A DNA stretch of 64,000 nt from Tomocerus qinae (GCA_020055645.1 CM034546.1:36208001-36272000), one strand, 5' to 3'. Shown: positions 12,536 to 25,369, counted from the first letter of the stretch. Made by a program: numbers and translations. Notes: generated by a model not told the origin, from the sequence alone.

Positions 12536-13345
12536 TTAGACAAACCAGCTTGATAATTGTGACGTAAAATCAAATTAAACTGGTAATAAATATTGTATTT
12601 GAAAGCAAGTATCAGGAAGATGGTAATAAGACTGTTGACTATCACACTCAGTATTGAGCATTACTGACTAAAAAAACGTTCCGACGACGAATAGAAGCGT
12701 GATCGGTAGTGAGGGTAAACCGAAGCTAAGGTTAGGTGATTCGATGCATGTTGAATAATGTGCTGTAACTGTCCAAAAGATGGCATGTAAATTATGATAT
12801 ACGTAGATGTTGGCTTTGATGCTTTGATGACACAAATGGGATATATGCATTATTACTTTGCTAATGTAAGCATCCTTTTCTTGGTTAATTCTTATTCCCC
12901 AGGAATATTCTTATGATATTTAATGTATAATGTATTGCACCTATTTCCCATTTCATTGACTCATATCTGGTGCATTAATGAAGTGACCCAAACTTATAAC
13001 ATTATTTAATTAAATGTATTTTTTGTGGGAATTAAAAATATTGACATTTAATTTAACGGTTGTTCTACTACATGGTCATCTATTTCAAACATGTAAGATT
13101 GGTATTAATTCTTTTCTTAAATAATTAAAGCTAAATCAAAAACTACAATTCTTTTGTATTACAAACGCAACTCAAATTGTAACCGTAAAGACAAAAATAT
13201 TTGGCCATCATCAACGAATACATACAAGTCACATGTTATCATAATGGCTACAAATGTGAAGATTAAATCGAATTCATTGATTTCTTATAAGTCGAGGTAA
13301 AATGAAGTCAATTCTTAAATTATTTACGCTAAATCTAAAAACTTA
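12536..13345. other. AT-rich spacer, likely RPA-like gene 5' region
   Basis: There is no open frame with family features. The first part is the immediate upstream region of the RPA-like gene and should hold its promoter; I saw no convincing core element. The rest is unassigned. Confidence 0.4.
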
Positions 13346-13348
13346 CTA

Positions 13349-13412
13349 GGATCGAAATTTTGCTTAGTATCCTTATAAATTTGTCGCCGTCACTGTCCGA
13401 TCGTCCACTGTT
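13349..13412 (+). repeat. GATCGAAGC-family repeat, short direct copy
   Basis: About 60 bp matching 1371-1440: a start of the type GGATCGAA, then 'ttgcttagtatccttat' and 'ttgtcgccgtcact'. It stops at the GTCC simple repeat. Confidence 0.75.
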
Positions 13413-13682
13413 GGCAAGGAGCATTATCATAAATCACTATTTAGGTATTGTTTAAATCACAATACTATATTCAATTTGTATTGCAATCCAAAAAAATTTT
13501 AATCGGGTATAATCCTAATCGTAACACTCTATTCTTTCCAGCCTTACAGTCACCTGGTGCGGAATTGATTGCGTTCTGCATGTTGACTCTAAGATGGTGA
13601 AAAATCGACGTTCATTATTTGGAATAAACATTATCATTATCATTATCGTGGAATCTTCAAAATCCACAAGATATCACTATTG

Positions 13683-13935
13683 AGCTTGGTGTTATGAAGG
13701 ATATTATAGCTACCACAAGGCAATTTGTATTGTGTGCCCGAAGTCTGGATTACAATAATGAGTCAATTAACTTTATTGAAAATGTAATTTAAACACACAA
13801 ATAATAATAATGTAGCTCATTTACTAATAATTGAATATAATAAAACGTGAATACTATTGTATTACATATAAAGTTAATAAAATTTTATTTATGTAATGTT
13901 TCCATGCAAGCATGTCGTTTACTGATCCACTGCCA
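13683..13935 (+). mobile_element. relic of a second Helitron 3' end
   Basis: From 'gcttggtgttatgaagg' on, this matches 10842 onward of the Helitron: the last 70 or so coding bases of the nuclease-like domain, then the 3' flank including 'agttaataaaattttattta' and 'ccatgcaa'. Identity is high in the coding part and falls with indels in the flank. The upstream coding sequence is absent, so it is a 5'-truncated or deleted copy. The match ends near 13915, which brackets where the element's conserved 3' part stops. Confidence 0.8.
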
Positions 13936-14231
13936 GGTGGATATCAATTTCGCATTCTAATGATAACTGATTGTGGCTGAATACATGTGCTACCTAGCCA
14001 GGAGTCTGAGTACTTTTTGCTCCACCGTGCTCTTTTTTCCCCTCAAATTACATTTAGCATAAGTTGGTACACGGAAGTATTACTACCATGTACTACCATT
14101 TTATATAGTATGCTTTTGTGTCAATTTATTCTGAAAAGAAGAGGTGGGATTTTAAACAAAAATTGTTAGTACTCCGACTCTTAATTCTCTTATTACGAAG
14201 TGATAAGAATAGAATATACAGGTAATCTTGA

Positions 14232-14358
14232 TTAATGTGCTACCATATGCAAAAAGCAGATTTGAAACAAGTTACGTCGTTCCAAAAATATGCGTGCATA
14301 TTATTATCGAAGGACAACCAGACCACCAGAAATTTTTTTTAAATCTCCCGCTTCGATC
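14232..14358 (-). repeat. GATCGAAGC-family repeat, inverted copy
   Basis: The reverse complement reads from AGGATCGAAGC through a shortened GTC-rich part to the 'aacgacgtaactt' and 'gcatatggtagcac' block, matching 1370-1545. It ends just before the first RTK promoter block. Confidence 0.7.
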
Positions 14359-14394
14359 CTGCGTATACGCCTGTTTGCCAACAGTTTATTATTA

Positions 14395-14835
14395 TTCTAA
14401 AACCGCAGGTTTCCTTTTCTCATTGTAGTTCATACGGGGAGAGCACTGTGTATTTATTATTCACTCACTCAATTCCCATTTCAAATGCTTAGCTTAGCTG
14501 TTTAATGTGGGTTTCAATGACCTTAAACTATGTCACAGGAAAATGCCACAGTAACTGTTAATGTTGCTTCGTAGTTCTTACGAAGCAACATTAACAGTTA
14601 TGTACATCGAATAGTAAATAATAATTAGAATTCGATGGATTGAGCAAACACCCAATTCAATTTAAGCATAAGATACAAAATTTGCAAGCCAGTGGACTAA
14701 TAAAAACAAATAAACTTTCCTTGTTTTAAGTTAGTCATTCCAGCAAAAGTTAATAAGCTGGATGATCTATCGTTTATAATTTAGAAAGGGTGCACTAATA
14801 GCTTTGTTTTGTAGTCTTCTGCACAAGCTTATAAA
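14395..14835 (+). promoter_or_regulatory. RTK1 upstream block, conserved between tandem copies
   Basis: This stretch before the RTK1 start resembles the region before RTK2 (49405-49858) and blocks at 61910-62130 and 63725-64000. Shared pieces include 'tttccttttctcattgtag', 'tatttattattca', a 'gtcacaggaaaa.gcca' box, 'gaattcgatgg.ttgagc', 'tttccttgttttaag' and 'gtcttctgcacaagct' just before the ATG. Conservation outside coding exons suggests promoter and 5' UTR. A private hairpin insertion sits at 14552-14600. Confidence 0.6.
14552..14600. repeat. perfect 22-bp hairpin upstream of RTK1
   Basis: The arm 14552-14573 is the exact reverse complement of 14579-14600, with a 5-nt loop. The corresponding place upstream of RTK2 (near 49560) has no such structure, so it was gained here or lost there. 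Confidence 0.9.
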
Positions 14836-17800
14836 ATGAAAGTTACTTGCAAAATAATTCTCCTGTTTGTAATTCAGGAATTGTTTCTAACTAATGTGAT
14901 TGCCAATGTTACAATTTCTTCAAAAGAGACCGGAAGAAGTGTTACAACGTTGGAGTGCCAATTTACAGATAAAATTCAATCTGTCTACTGTAATATTACG
15001 ATTGACTTTCTTTTCCTTATTTTCAAGGATATAAAAGAACCTTTTGGTGGTTGCTATGACAACGACAACAACCTAAAAGTTTTATTGACTAAGGTATCTG
15101 AACTCAAGTCTTTTGAATGCATCTCTGACGATCCCATCGCAATTGATTTTGACTTTGGAGATAAAAAGCCATTGCCACAATTCACAAAATTTAAAACAGA
15201 ACGGATCTCTCCTGATTTCTCCAATTCAAGTTCCTATAAATTCAGAATTAAAATGATCGTCCCAAAAATGTATTCATATATCAACGAAGTAAGCTTTCGT
15301 CGTTTCACTTACACAATACTCAACCTTAATCAGACGACGGAAATTCAAAATACAAAAATAAGTTTCGTAATATTTGGTAATTAATTTCTTTTTGGTTAAG
15401 CTGTACCTGAAGTTATTGCTAAATTCAAATTAAAGTCCGGTTTCCTAGTTACGAACAGATTTTCATACTATCATATTCCCATTTAAATTACACATTACAC
15501 ATATTACCATATCATCGTTAAACCTAATATCTTGAAGTAGAAAATAAAAATGTGAAATTTTCAACATGTCATGCATAGGCTTCGACGAATCTTTTTTGCA
15601 TTTAATGTATGGCTGTTGGAGTAATGGTCTCTGGTCCTTAGGGATGTTCCTAAAAAAGTACGAATTTCACATAAAATCGGGATCACATTTACCCACAATT
15701 TTTGCGAATTACCTAGCAACAGCCCTACTTGTGGGTGATATCTCTGACCTTAATTACACGGTATTGCATGTAATGCAAATACAAGTACATTATTTGACGT
15801 TTTGGATTGCATTTTACTTAAATCTACACCCTGCTCAATTTGTCAGTCAGTTAGATTTTTGCAGGCACCTTGGCATACAAATTGTTTATGGCATTGATTA
15901 TAAAATTTCAATACTTAAATTTCATTTGCTCTGTACATGCTATAGCTTGTACTTATTTCAGAATATTTCTATTTTTCTATGTAGAAAAATTCTAGAAAAT
16001 CAATTCATTATTCGAATAGAAAGATTTTGTGTAGTCACCGTTAAATGAAATTGACACGAAGAACTAAGTAAATTTTAATCTACCAAAACTTTTTTAGATG
16101 ACACTTTTTAGATTTCCAATACTATATACTATCATCTTAAATAATTTCAGTTAATACTTGGACCAGCGGATTAATTTACGCATTTGCATTCTAGGTTTCT
16201 ATGATGCATTCGGACTCACGGGATTTACCAGCATTGAAGTCGCAGAGGAAGTAGTGTACCTTCCATGTAGCGATCACTCTGCCCATTATTCCCTTTATTT
16301 CCTGGAAGGAATCAAAGCTGATGGAACTTGTCCTGTAAATAACTTTTGGTGGTTATAATTTTTTTAACTTAAAATATTTACTTCTATATTTGAAATTTAG
16401 GATTCTCCTTCGAAACTAAATCTAAGTAGTGATAGCTCTATGGTCCAATTTAACAAATATGAAGGATTCAGAGTCAACATGAGCAGTCTATGGAACAGGA
16501 GAGGACTGTTGCTTTGTGTCAATAGAAACGTTGAAAAGGATCCGAGCAAGTGGTTTATTGGGGATACATGTATACCAATTGGACTACAATTTCCTCCAAG
16601 TATGTTTAATTAAGTAGTTTCTTAAGTATCTCATTACTAATTATTTATCGTTAGTTTCATTATTTTGCTGTGTTTTAAGCAACTTCAGTTTGAGGCAGTA
16701 AATAAATATACACATGCATTTACAGATCAACAAAATAGAAAGATATATACGGGTTGTCCCTGCCAAAAGGGATGGGAAGTAGTCTAAGTTCTAGGTCTCT
16801 AATTCGCCATCTGTATCTGAGGAATTACGAAAGATTACATTACGAAAGACAGTTTAAAATTAGTTCAATGAAAAAAGATTGATCAATATTTGTTGAAATT
16901 CCATTTTCAATGATTTTTAGATCATTTAATGTCAAATCTTGTTGATGTATTATTTACAGCTATTTAATTGATGTCAAATTACGATATTGACAGTTTCATA
17001 AATTCATTTGTTTTTTGGTAGGTACTCTATTTAGAAAACTGAATGTAAAACACTAAACACACGACGCTTTAGTTAATACAAGGCAATTAAACATTTGCAA
17101 ATTGACTTGGAAAGTTGTAGATGAATTATGCGCCATTGTGTTTGAATTTTGAAAGATTGAACCAAATAATATCCAATCATTTATGTCACAGGCTTACAAT
17201 TTTTCCCAGACGTCCTTGAGACATACTATGATTCGGTTGAATACCCAACACGTCTTTCGAAATCCAAAACTCGTTTGATTTGCAGTAGTACGGAAACAAA
17301 TGTTACGATTATTTCTGGGTAAGCATGTCCAGATAATTGAAGTAAAATCTAATATGATATGTTGTTACGTACTTAAGTAATGATTACATACAGAATGGGG
17401 AAGGAGGTAAATAATTCACTAAAACACTATGAAGTCAGCAAGCCTGAGCATCGTTTTGTAGCCGAAATGGAATTATCAAACTCTCAGTTGCAGGGAGATT
17501 ATGTTATAAACTGCACTAACGCTTCCAACACGACAAACATGTTATATAGTTGGCTGTTCTATGCTCTTAAACCCGACCTCAAATATGATCCCATTATGGA
17601 GGGATTCGTTTGCAGCACCAAAGAATATACCAATATTAAAATGCTGCAATTAGAATGTGATGACATTTCAAATTGTCGCATATGGGACAACTTTCTACAG
17701 TTTAAGGTAATCATTTTCACGTGATTTTGCAATCACCTAAATAAATAATAAACAGACGTAGAATACCGGCTGTTTAATCTTTGATACTTGATATGTCGAT

Positions 17801-20800
17801 GCTTGTATATTAATAACAATTTGTATTTAAATGAATTTTGCTTATACAGTAATAATGAAGTAAATTGTAGCTTTTGGTATTGGTAATGATGTGAGAAAGA
17901 TTAGTAATTATTATTTATTTGTGGCAGAATGGGCGTGCAGTTTGCGATATGGGTGAAAAATGTGGTGACAAGCCAACATTTTTCGAAGATACCAAATGTG
18001 TTTTAAGAGCGAGACGAGCTGTTGTGCAATGTCAGCTCTTCAACTCGATTAGGAAGGAAATATATTTCAGAGGATTTGATGGAAAAACATGTGAGTTATT
18101 TCAGTCATTCTATAAAATGACAATCACTAATTGCACATCTGATTAAATCTAATTTTTCAACACGTTAAGTTAAAAGAATGGGATTTAAAGTTTATGGCAC
18201 ACACAGGGATATTGTATGGCAAGAAATTTTATTGAAATTTTAGTAAGCAGTTGTACTTTGTATGTTGTATTATATAGAAAATCGTGTTAATTTTGCTGAT
18301 AAATAAGGGAATGGTGATAAGAGTATTGTGTGAGACAAAATGGTGGACGTGACATAGATAATGTAAATATTTCGTCATTGCAAGTACATAATTAATTTTT
18401 TCGTATTTTGATTTGATGATAAAGTCGACTGGTACTTGCAAGTAATTTAATTTAAGTAATATACTTGCCATTTAAGTATACCTGGTAACCCTGTCTCCCA
18501 TTTTTCAAATCGATTGGTGAAGCATACGCTAGTGAAAGAGAGAATTCGTATACACGCCATTAGAATCCTCACATTCGAATTGACAATTAATGTCAGTTAT
18601 AGACATAGACACCGACCAGGCCCGCAGCTTAAGATGCATCTAATATAAATTTGAATATTTTTCGTTACTGTAAACCGATAGCCGTAGTTCTGCTTATTAG
18701 GCACATGTCACAAAGACCTGCTTGCCTGACTTCATTTCGGCTTATCGTACTACCTTAACTGAAACATCATTGAAATTCTACAACAGTAATTGAAAAATTA
18801 AAAGTTAACAAACAAGAAAAATTTAATGCAATTAACAGGAGTGCAATTCGACAAAAAGAAAACCACGTGGAAAAAATTTTAAATATTGCATAAAATTTTG
18901 CTTCACAAAAAATTCAATTTCAAGTTCTTGTCCCTATAAGTCAATAACACTACAACAATAAGTCCAAAAAAGGGCCCAAAAATGTGGACTACGGCCATTT
19001 AAAAGGTAATGTGTTAGCATTTTTTAAATGTTGTGACTACGTGTGTTTTTGGATTTATCCCATATTGAAGCATTCAAATAATATTTTTAAGTATTGCACG
19101 AGCAGTGCATAAGTGCATATTTTACAATTGAATACACATACTAATCCAGCTAAATTATTATGCCATATTCCTATTCATCGCTTAATTTGACGCACACTGG
19201 CTTAAAGTTGTTCTAGTTCAGACGTGTAAAAATTTTCCGCATTAAGTGCGTTATATTAAGCAGGTTTTAATTTGATTAGATTGCGTTTGGCTGGGTTTTA
19301 GAACTGTGGCAAATCAACACAAAGAAGTACAAACGGAATTGTCACGTGTCTAACTTGTGCCGTTTATCTAATAGTAATGATAATGATAATATTATAGTAG
19401 TTTTAGTAGTTGCAATAATAGTACCTTATACCTTCCGAAAACTTTGTTTAACCTTAACTTGCCCTCTTTACTTACTCTTGGTACACTTATTACTACCATT
19501 CATTATTCCCTTAACTACCAGAAAAATTCACACGGTTTTCTATAAAAACAAACCATACAAAATTTCTATGGAAGCAATATGCCAATTCCATTTTTCCTTT
19601 GTTAAAATACATTCTTTGAAATGCATATTGCTATATATGTACAAATGAGGACCTTATAAATGCTACTTCTGACATATAGAGACTAGGAGTCATTAAAAAA
19701 ATCCTCTAATTTCATTCAATCAAGCGATACTAAATAGCATATAAACTACAAAGGAAATTTCATGTTTCTACCGCCGCTTATTCAAAATTCACATTCAAAT
19801 ATCAAAAAATTGCTATCCATTTCATTATATTTAAGATACACAATCCGATGTCAAAACGGAAGCAATTGTAGAGCTGAAATGTTTGAACGAAGACGGTTAT
19901 TTCATCTTTGGAATAAGCGTCACCTGTTCTTGTGAAGGACATTCCTTTTTCCACGCCCATGGAATTCATTGGCTTGTCGTTTTTACTAATGGCTCCATAC
20001 AACCCATTCCGAAAGGTAGAAATTGATGTTGTTTAATATTTATTAGTATGGCCACAGTAGTAGGTTGCGCAAATGATTTTGAAATAAAACTTATTTACAG
20101 ATATAATAACGTACAAGGAACGGCCAACAAAAAAAGACGCCCACAATCCATTGAGCGTTGTTGACATCTGGTTTAAGTTTAAGGACATGAAAAGCATCAT
20201 TTGTGCTGTTCCAGTATTAAGTACAAAAGAATGGCACAACGCCACTGAATCCATTCAATACATAGGTAGCTCTTATTTGTTTATGATTACAGAAAGATTT
20301 CCTAATGAATTCATATAAATATTTAAATACTTCAGATGGAATGGCTCCCAAAATATTGTCTCTTGAAACCGGAAAAGAATTTTCTGTTGGAGAGAAAGGA
20401 CAAAGCTTGAGTTGTGTAAGCGAAGGTCGTCCAACTCCCGACGTCAAATGGTCTCGGAAAAATGGCGTAATAAGTCTTTTTTGGTTTTTAATTTAATTTG
20501 TGTTTTCAGCGATGCAATCGCAGCGTCCGATAGAAGATTATTTAACTCACGACAAGCGAAATATTTACTTTTAGCTTGCCCAGGGATAGAGTTTTAGAAC
20601 CACATATAAGTCCATCAGTCGGCAATCAGTGTTATCCGTGTACCCGGTAACTTTTGAAGACATTGATGGATTTCATTTTAAACTAAGCTTGGCGAAAATT
20701 TCGTCTATAGACTTTTGACAAAGCCTATTGAAAATGGGCCACATTGGCCTATGGGTTGCCAAGATACCGCGCGCTCACTTTCTCTTCAGTTTGATATTTA

Positions 20801-23800
20801 AACTGAAATTTGGACATCAAAAGATTTTATCATGTTTCCTATAAATTGTTATATAGAAGCCCAGATAATTCTCATATATAGATAGCTCCTAGAGCAGCCA
20901 ATGTTTTACGAAAAAGACCAGCGTCATTTTAACCATATACGGACCGATATCTCCCACAGTGCAGTGTAGGGAAATTGACTAGTACCTCTTGATATGGTTT
21001 CGAGTGGGAAATGAAAGAAGTAGGAAATTTCCCATTTACTAGTGGGAAAAGTGGGAAACAAAAAGGCCACGTGGGTGGCATAATGGAAAATAGAAAAATC
21101 AAGTGGGACATAGACACTAATTCCGCAAGATGGCCACACTCATTTGCCACTATTTCCCAAATTGGTGAGATTTCCTGGTGTCCAACAAAATTTGCTGCAT
21201 GGGAAATGGGAATATCCGATACTATGATTCTTGAGATTTGACCCGCGCGGGGAGTCAAAACGGCCAAAAGGCATAAACGGTTAAATTAGAAAACTTAATA
21301 CGCCATCTGACTAGAAATAGAAATTATGTCTTTTTGTTTATTTTAAAAGAAAGAACATCAAATTTAAATAATTCCCAATATTTTGAATTTGTCGAATTAA
21401 ATAATCGACTCAAGGATTTATTTTATGAGGTTTGACCATTTTGATCGGTTGTTGTCAAAACGGGGTTGACCACAACCTAACCAAGGTATCGAAAAACCCG
21501 GGTTTTTTAGGAAAAAACCCTCGACCCCGGGTTTTTTGGGTTTTTAGGGTATTTTGGGTTTTTTGGGTTTAAGGGTTTTTTATATAAATATAGGTATAAA
21601 TACAAGCCTATACTATACCATATATGAAAACTACAGCTGACAACAACAACAACCGTGTCAACTACTATTACTTACGTCATGAAAAGAAAAATTAAAGCAT
21701 AAAAGTTTAAATTTATTATGTTGTAACGTAGCAAATGCAGTATTTTTGTGAACACCTATATTATTATTACTGTTTGATAACAACTAGTGAATTATTAAGA
21801 TTATAATATTTCACTGATTATATTGACTTTAAGTGATCTTTCAGACTTTTCCATCCTCGGATATTTGTTAATGGATTAAAGTTTAAGACTCTCGAGGATA
21901 ACATTTTGAATGTTTATTCAACTAATGGTCAAGCTTTCGACAACTCTCCGTTGTCTTCATCAGGACAATTATCTTTCAAAAAAATTAAAAACTCATATTA
22001 TGAACTAACGTTTATTCATAATATGAGTTTTTAATTTTTTTTGAAAGATAATTGTCCTGATGAAGACAACGGAGAGTTGTCGAAAGCTTGACCATTAGTT
22101 GAATAAACATTCAAAATGTTATCCTCGAGAGTCTTAAACTTTAATCCATTATATTGACTTTATGAAATTATTCTTTTGTTAATTTGAAGCTTTAATTGCA
22201 AAGCATTACAGTAATGAATATGTAAGTGATAAATTGAAATTATGTGTACAACAATATTATAAACATAATCTTCACAATGCAATGACTAAAGTATACATAA
22301 AACTAATATTATTATAGCCCTCACATTACGATACATTAATTACCCGTAGAAGTGTAGAAGCTATATTTGTTTCCACCTGATTATGCATTTGTTTACATTT
22401 TTGAATAGAAATTAGTATGTATTGCGTATCTAGATGGAGCTGTAGTGCAAATTTTTGTATGTTTTGTAAAAAACCCAAAAAACCCAATAAACCCGGGGTT
22501 TTTTAAGTAAAGTGGGGTGGGTTTTTTGCCAAAAAACCCAAAAAACCCCAACCCATAAAAAACCCGACCCACAACCCTGAACCTAACCCTTGTTGTCAAA
22601 CGTCTTGTAACGTCTTAATACGTCACTATCTTCGCTACATTTTACATTACATCATCACATTACACGTTTATTAGCCATCAATCGATAATGATTATATCTG
22701 TAATAACGTTGATTCAAATATATACCTCTATTATTGGGAATATATTTACAATATTTTTGCTGATATAGCCCATTACAGCTTCATTAAGCGTCACCGGTCA
22801 GAAAAATTTCAAACAATTAATATTTTCGGACTACAATGAAACGTTGGACGGTGAATATGTGTGTAGGGCATCAAATATATTTGGAAACGCAGCAAAATCT
22901 TTTAAAATTTCGACAAAGAAAGGTAAAAGCAAATTTTAAATCCGGATTTAAACTAAGTTAAAAGCAATAAAGAGATGGTTATGCACATTTAAAACTTTAG
23001 ATACAGATTCCGCATTTGGTATTACATCGATTTTAATCCTGACGACATTGATTTGCATTTTGATATCGATATTGCTTACTGTGTATTTCATACGCCGCCT
23101 GAGAGCCTCGCAAGTGAGTGTATTTATATTCTTCCTAAAGTACTCAGAGTTTCTAAAATCTATTTTGAGCAGAGGCCGTTTTTACAATTGGAGAATTTGT
23201 TTTTATATTACAGCAAATAATTGCCCATTTAACTGAGTCGGAGATAGATGACTTTTTTAAAGGAAATGAAAATCTACAGTCTACACAATCAGACCCGTTT
23301 GCATTACCATATGACATGCAATACGAAATGGCTAAGGATTCTTTTGAAATAGGTCACACTATACTTTGAAGTCATTGAAATGCAATTTCAACTTACTGTT
23401 TGTTCTTAGGTTCATTTGATATTTGATAATCCTTTAACCCCACAGACAAGAAACAAATTTTGGGCTCAGGAGAATTCGGAACGGTGTACAAGGGAAACAT
23501 TCACACTAAAGGGGAGTTTGCATTCAAAACGACAAGAAATATCTGCTCGTCTGAAGGTCTAAAAGGAATGCTTTCCGAATTGAAAATAATGATCTACGTC
23601 GGTGGACATGAAAATATAATCAAACTAGGAGGAGCTTATACACAAGAGATTAAAACAGGTGAAAATTACTATTTTAATAAATATAATTAAATATTATTAA
23701 AATTTAAGACAGAATATTTTTATTTGATTTTATTCTAAAAATATATTTAAATGTACTTATAGGTGTATTGTTCATTGCTACTGAACTTTGTTCGATGGGA

Positions 23801-24900
23801 AACTTACATGGTCATCTACGAAATATAAAACAAGAAATTTCAGAAAATTTGGATTTCCTTAGGTAAAAATACCAAGGGGGTTTAATTTGTCGAAGTAATT
23901 CTGATTATTGCAATTCATTTGCAGATCGGAATCATACACAAAATGTCTACGATGGTCAGAGGAAATTGCCAACGGGATGGATTATCTTTCCTTGAAACAT
24001 GTATATGCAAAAATTGAATCAAATGAAATTTGAAGGTATAATTATGCTTTATCGTCTTATGATTTCCATTTTCTGCATTCAGGTAATTCACTCGGATCTT
24101 GCTGCCCGGAATATTCTGTTGACGGAGAGGGAAGTAGTAAAAATATCGGATTTCGGATTAAGTCGTCGGATGTATAATTACGTGGACTACAAGAAAACGG
24201 ACAAATCAAATCCTCTGCCGTGGAAATGGATGGCTATCGAGTCTCTTAGAGAAATGACCTTCTCCACTCAGTCCGATGTCTGGGCCTATGGCGTCACTAT
24301 CTGGGAAATATTTTCTCTTGCAGACGTCCCCTTCCCTGGAATATCTTGGACTATTGAATTTGTGGAGATGTTGGACCAGGGACTCAGAAATCTTAAACCG
24401 AAATATGCCTCCAATGAATTGTAAGATTCTATTGTTGCCATTATTTTAATAAGACTGTAGATTGCATGTTGAAATTCATGTGCCAAGATAGATATCTTTA
24501 GCATAACATGAAATGGAAATGTTGATGTAACAAGCAGTCTTTCAGACTTTTTCATTCTGCCCTATAGGTACAACATTATGCTCTCCTGTTGGTACAAAAA
24601 TCCTGCCGACCGTCCAGATTTCGGTTCCTTGAGATATTTCTTCATGGATTACGTAAGCCCTAAATATGCATCAGTATCCATTTTGCAAAAGTCTCCATCA
24701 CATATCTTTCGTTTTAAAATATGTTATACTATTAGCATGATTGTTATACATCACAAATTACCCAAAAAGTTCAGCTAATTATGTTTTAAGTTTGTTTCAT
24801 TTGTGACGAAATTCTCCCATTATAGAAAGTTGAAGATTTAAACGGCGAGACATCCGACCGTCCAAACCAGGAAGACTTTTATGTGGACTTAAATCCTTAA
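14836..24900 (+). CDS. receptor tyrosine kinase, copy 1 (18 exons, 1083 aa)
   Basis: Exons: 14836-15376, 16195-16334, 16401-16599, 17192-17318, 17394-17706, 17928-18090, 19836-20015, 20101-20265, 20336-20466, 22769-22922, 23001-23113, 23214-23352, 23446-23658, 23763-23862, 23925-24000, 24083-24420, 24568-24652, 24826-24900. All phases match; the total is 3,252 nt. Order: signal peptide (MKVTCKIILLFVIQELFL), a fast-evolving cysteine-bearing ectodomain, an Ig domain split over exons 9-10 (LSCVSEGRPTPDVKW; DGEYVCRASN), one membrane span in exon 11, then the kinase with GSGEFGTVYKG, FAFK lysine, [15 protein letters not shown] and WKWMAIESL. The arginine of HRD is serine; the catalytic aspartate remains. 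The activation-loop tyrosine pair and the split before the HRD exon recall the PDGFR/VEGFR/FGFR class. The ligand is unknown. Confidence 0.92.
18192..19600. mobile_element. possible transposon in RTK1 intron 6
   Basis: This intron is 1.7 kb. Near its start is 'tatggcacacac...attgtatggc'. Near 19545-19595 is the approximate inverse, 'catacaaaatttctatgg', followed by 'aattccatttttccttt'. The same words form the ends of the foldback element at 26101-28502, so this may be a diverged relative. The interior shows no coding region. Confidence 0.4.
21482..22579. mobile_element. non-autonomous hAT transposon in RTK1 intron 9
   Basis: Ends CAAGGTATCG / CAACCCTG are imperfect inverted repeats of the hAT CAGGG type, flanked by an exact 8-bp direct repeat AACCTAAC (21474-21481 and 22580-22587), the size made by hAT transposases. 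Subterminal runs of GGGTTTTTT at 21500-21570 are mirrored as AAAAAACCC at 22465-22565. No transposase ORF is present. It lies between the two exons encoding the Ig domain. The matching intron of RTK2 (about 53777-54730) lacks it, so insertion followed the gene duplication. Confidence 0.9.
21869..22151. repeat. near-perfect palindrome, ~137-bp arms, inside the hAT element
   Basis: Left arm about 21869-22005 and right arm about 22014-22151 are reverse complements apart from one A/T-run length difference, with a loop under 10 nt. 'ttatattgacttta' occurs on both sides (from 21815 and from 22150), a possible direct repeat of an insertion nested in the hAT element. Confidence 0.9.
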
Positions 24901-25369
24901 AAAATATCAGATTTTGCCTTAAGTTGAAGCAATGGCCTTATACTAGAGTGAACAAGGAGCAAATAAGTGTAACAATGTCACTTTGGGGCAAATACTCATT
25001 CACACTCACACAAAATCAGATTAATCATTAACTTTGTCTTGTAGTTTGTAAATTACATTTAAATATGATTACTTCATCATTTTGAAATAAATTAAGCATT
25101 TCTAATTTCAAGAATGAAAAACGTGGAACCTTCTAATGCTTTGCCTTTCTTTATTAAATATTGAACCACATGATACATTACCCTATCATCAACCTCAAAC
25201 TCACGAATGATCCATTTGCAAAAATTCCTTTGCCCTAAATCATTCTTCCTCTCATTCATCATCGTCATTCATCTACTCACGTTAAAAGGGTTCACATCAG
25301 AAACAAATTTCTCATGCAATTTCTCATGCAACAACTACGAAAAGCATTTCATCTTAAAACGTGAACTCC

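Larger units (their letters stand above)
3161..12540 (+). mobile_element. Helitron (Helentron-like), apparently coding-intact
   Basis: The element is defined by its genes: an HUH Rep / Pif1 helicase / endonuclease-like protein on plus and an RPA-like single-stranded DNA binding protein on minus. In known Helitrons, Rep nicks and transfers one strand, the helicase unwinds it, and RPA, when present, is thought to coat the displaced strand. I could not fix the termini: no unambiguous 5' TC or 3' hairpin plus CTRR end was found. The limits given are therefore the outermost associated features. The 3' part of the coding region is duplicated as a relic at 13683-13935. Confidence 0.65.

Noticed and set aside
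15566-16048. 160-codon open frame in RTK1 intron 1
   Set aside because: No domain, odd composition, and no counterpart in the much shorter RTK2 intron; likely chance.
20929-21267. Overlapping frames on both strands in RTK1 intron 9
   Set aside because: Low-complexity 'gtgggaaa' repeats, no domain, not present in the RTK2 intron.
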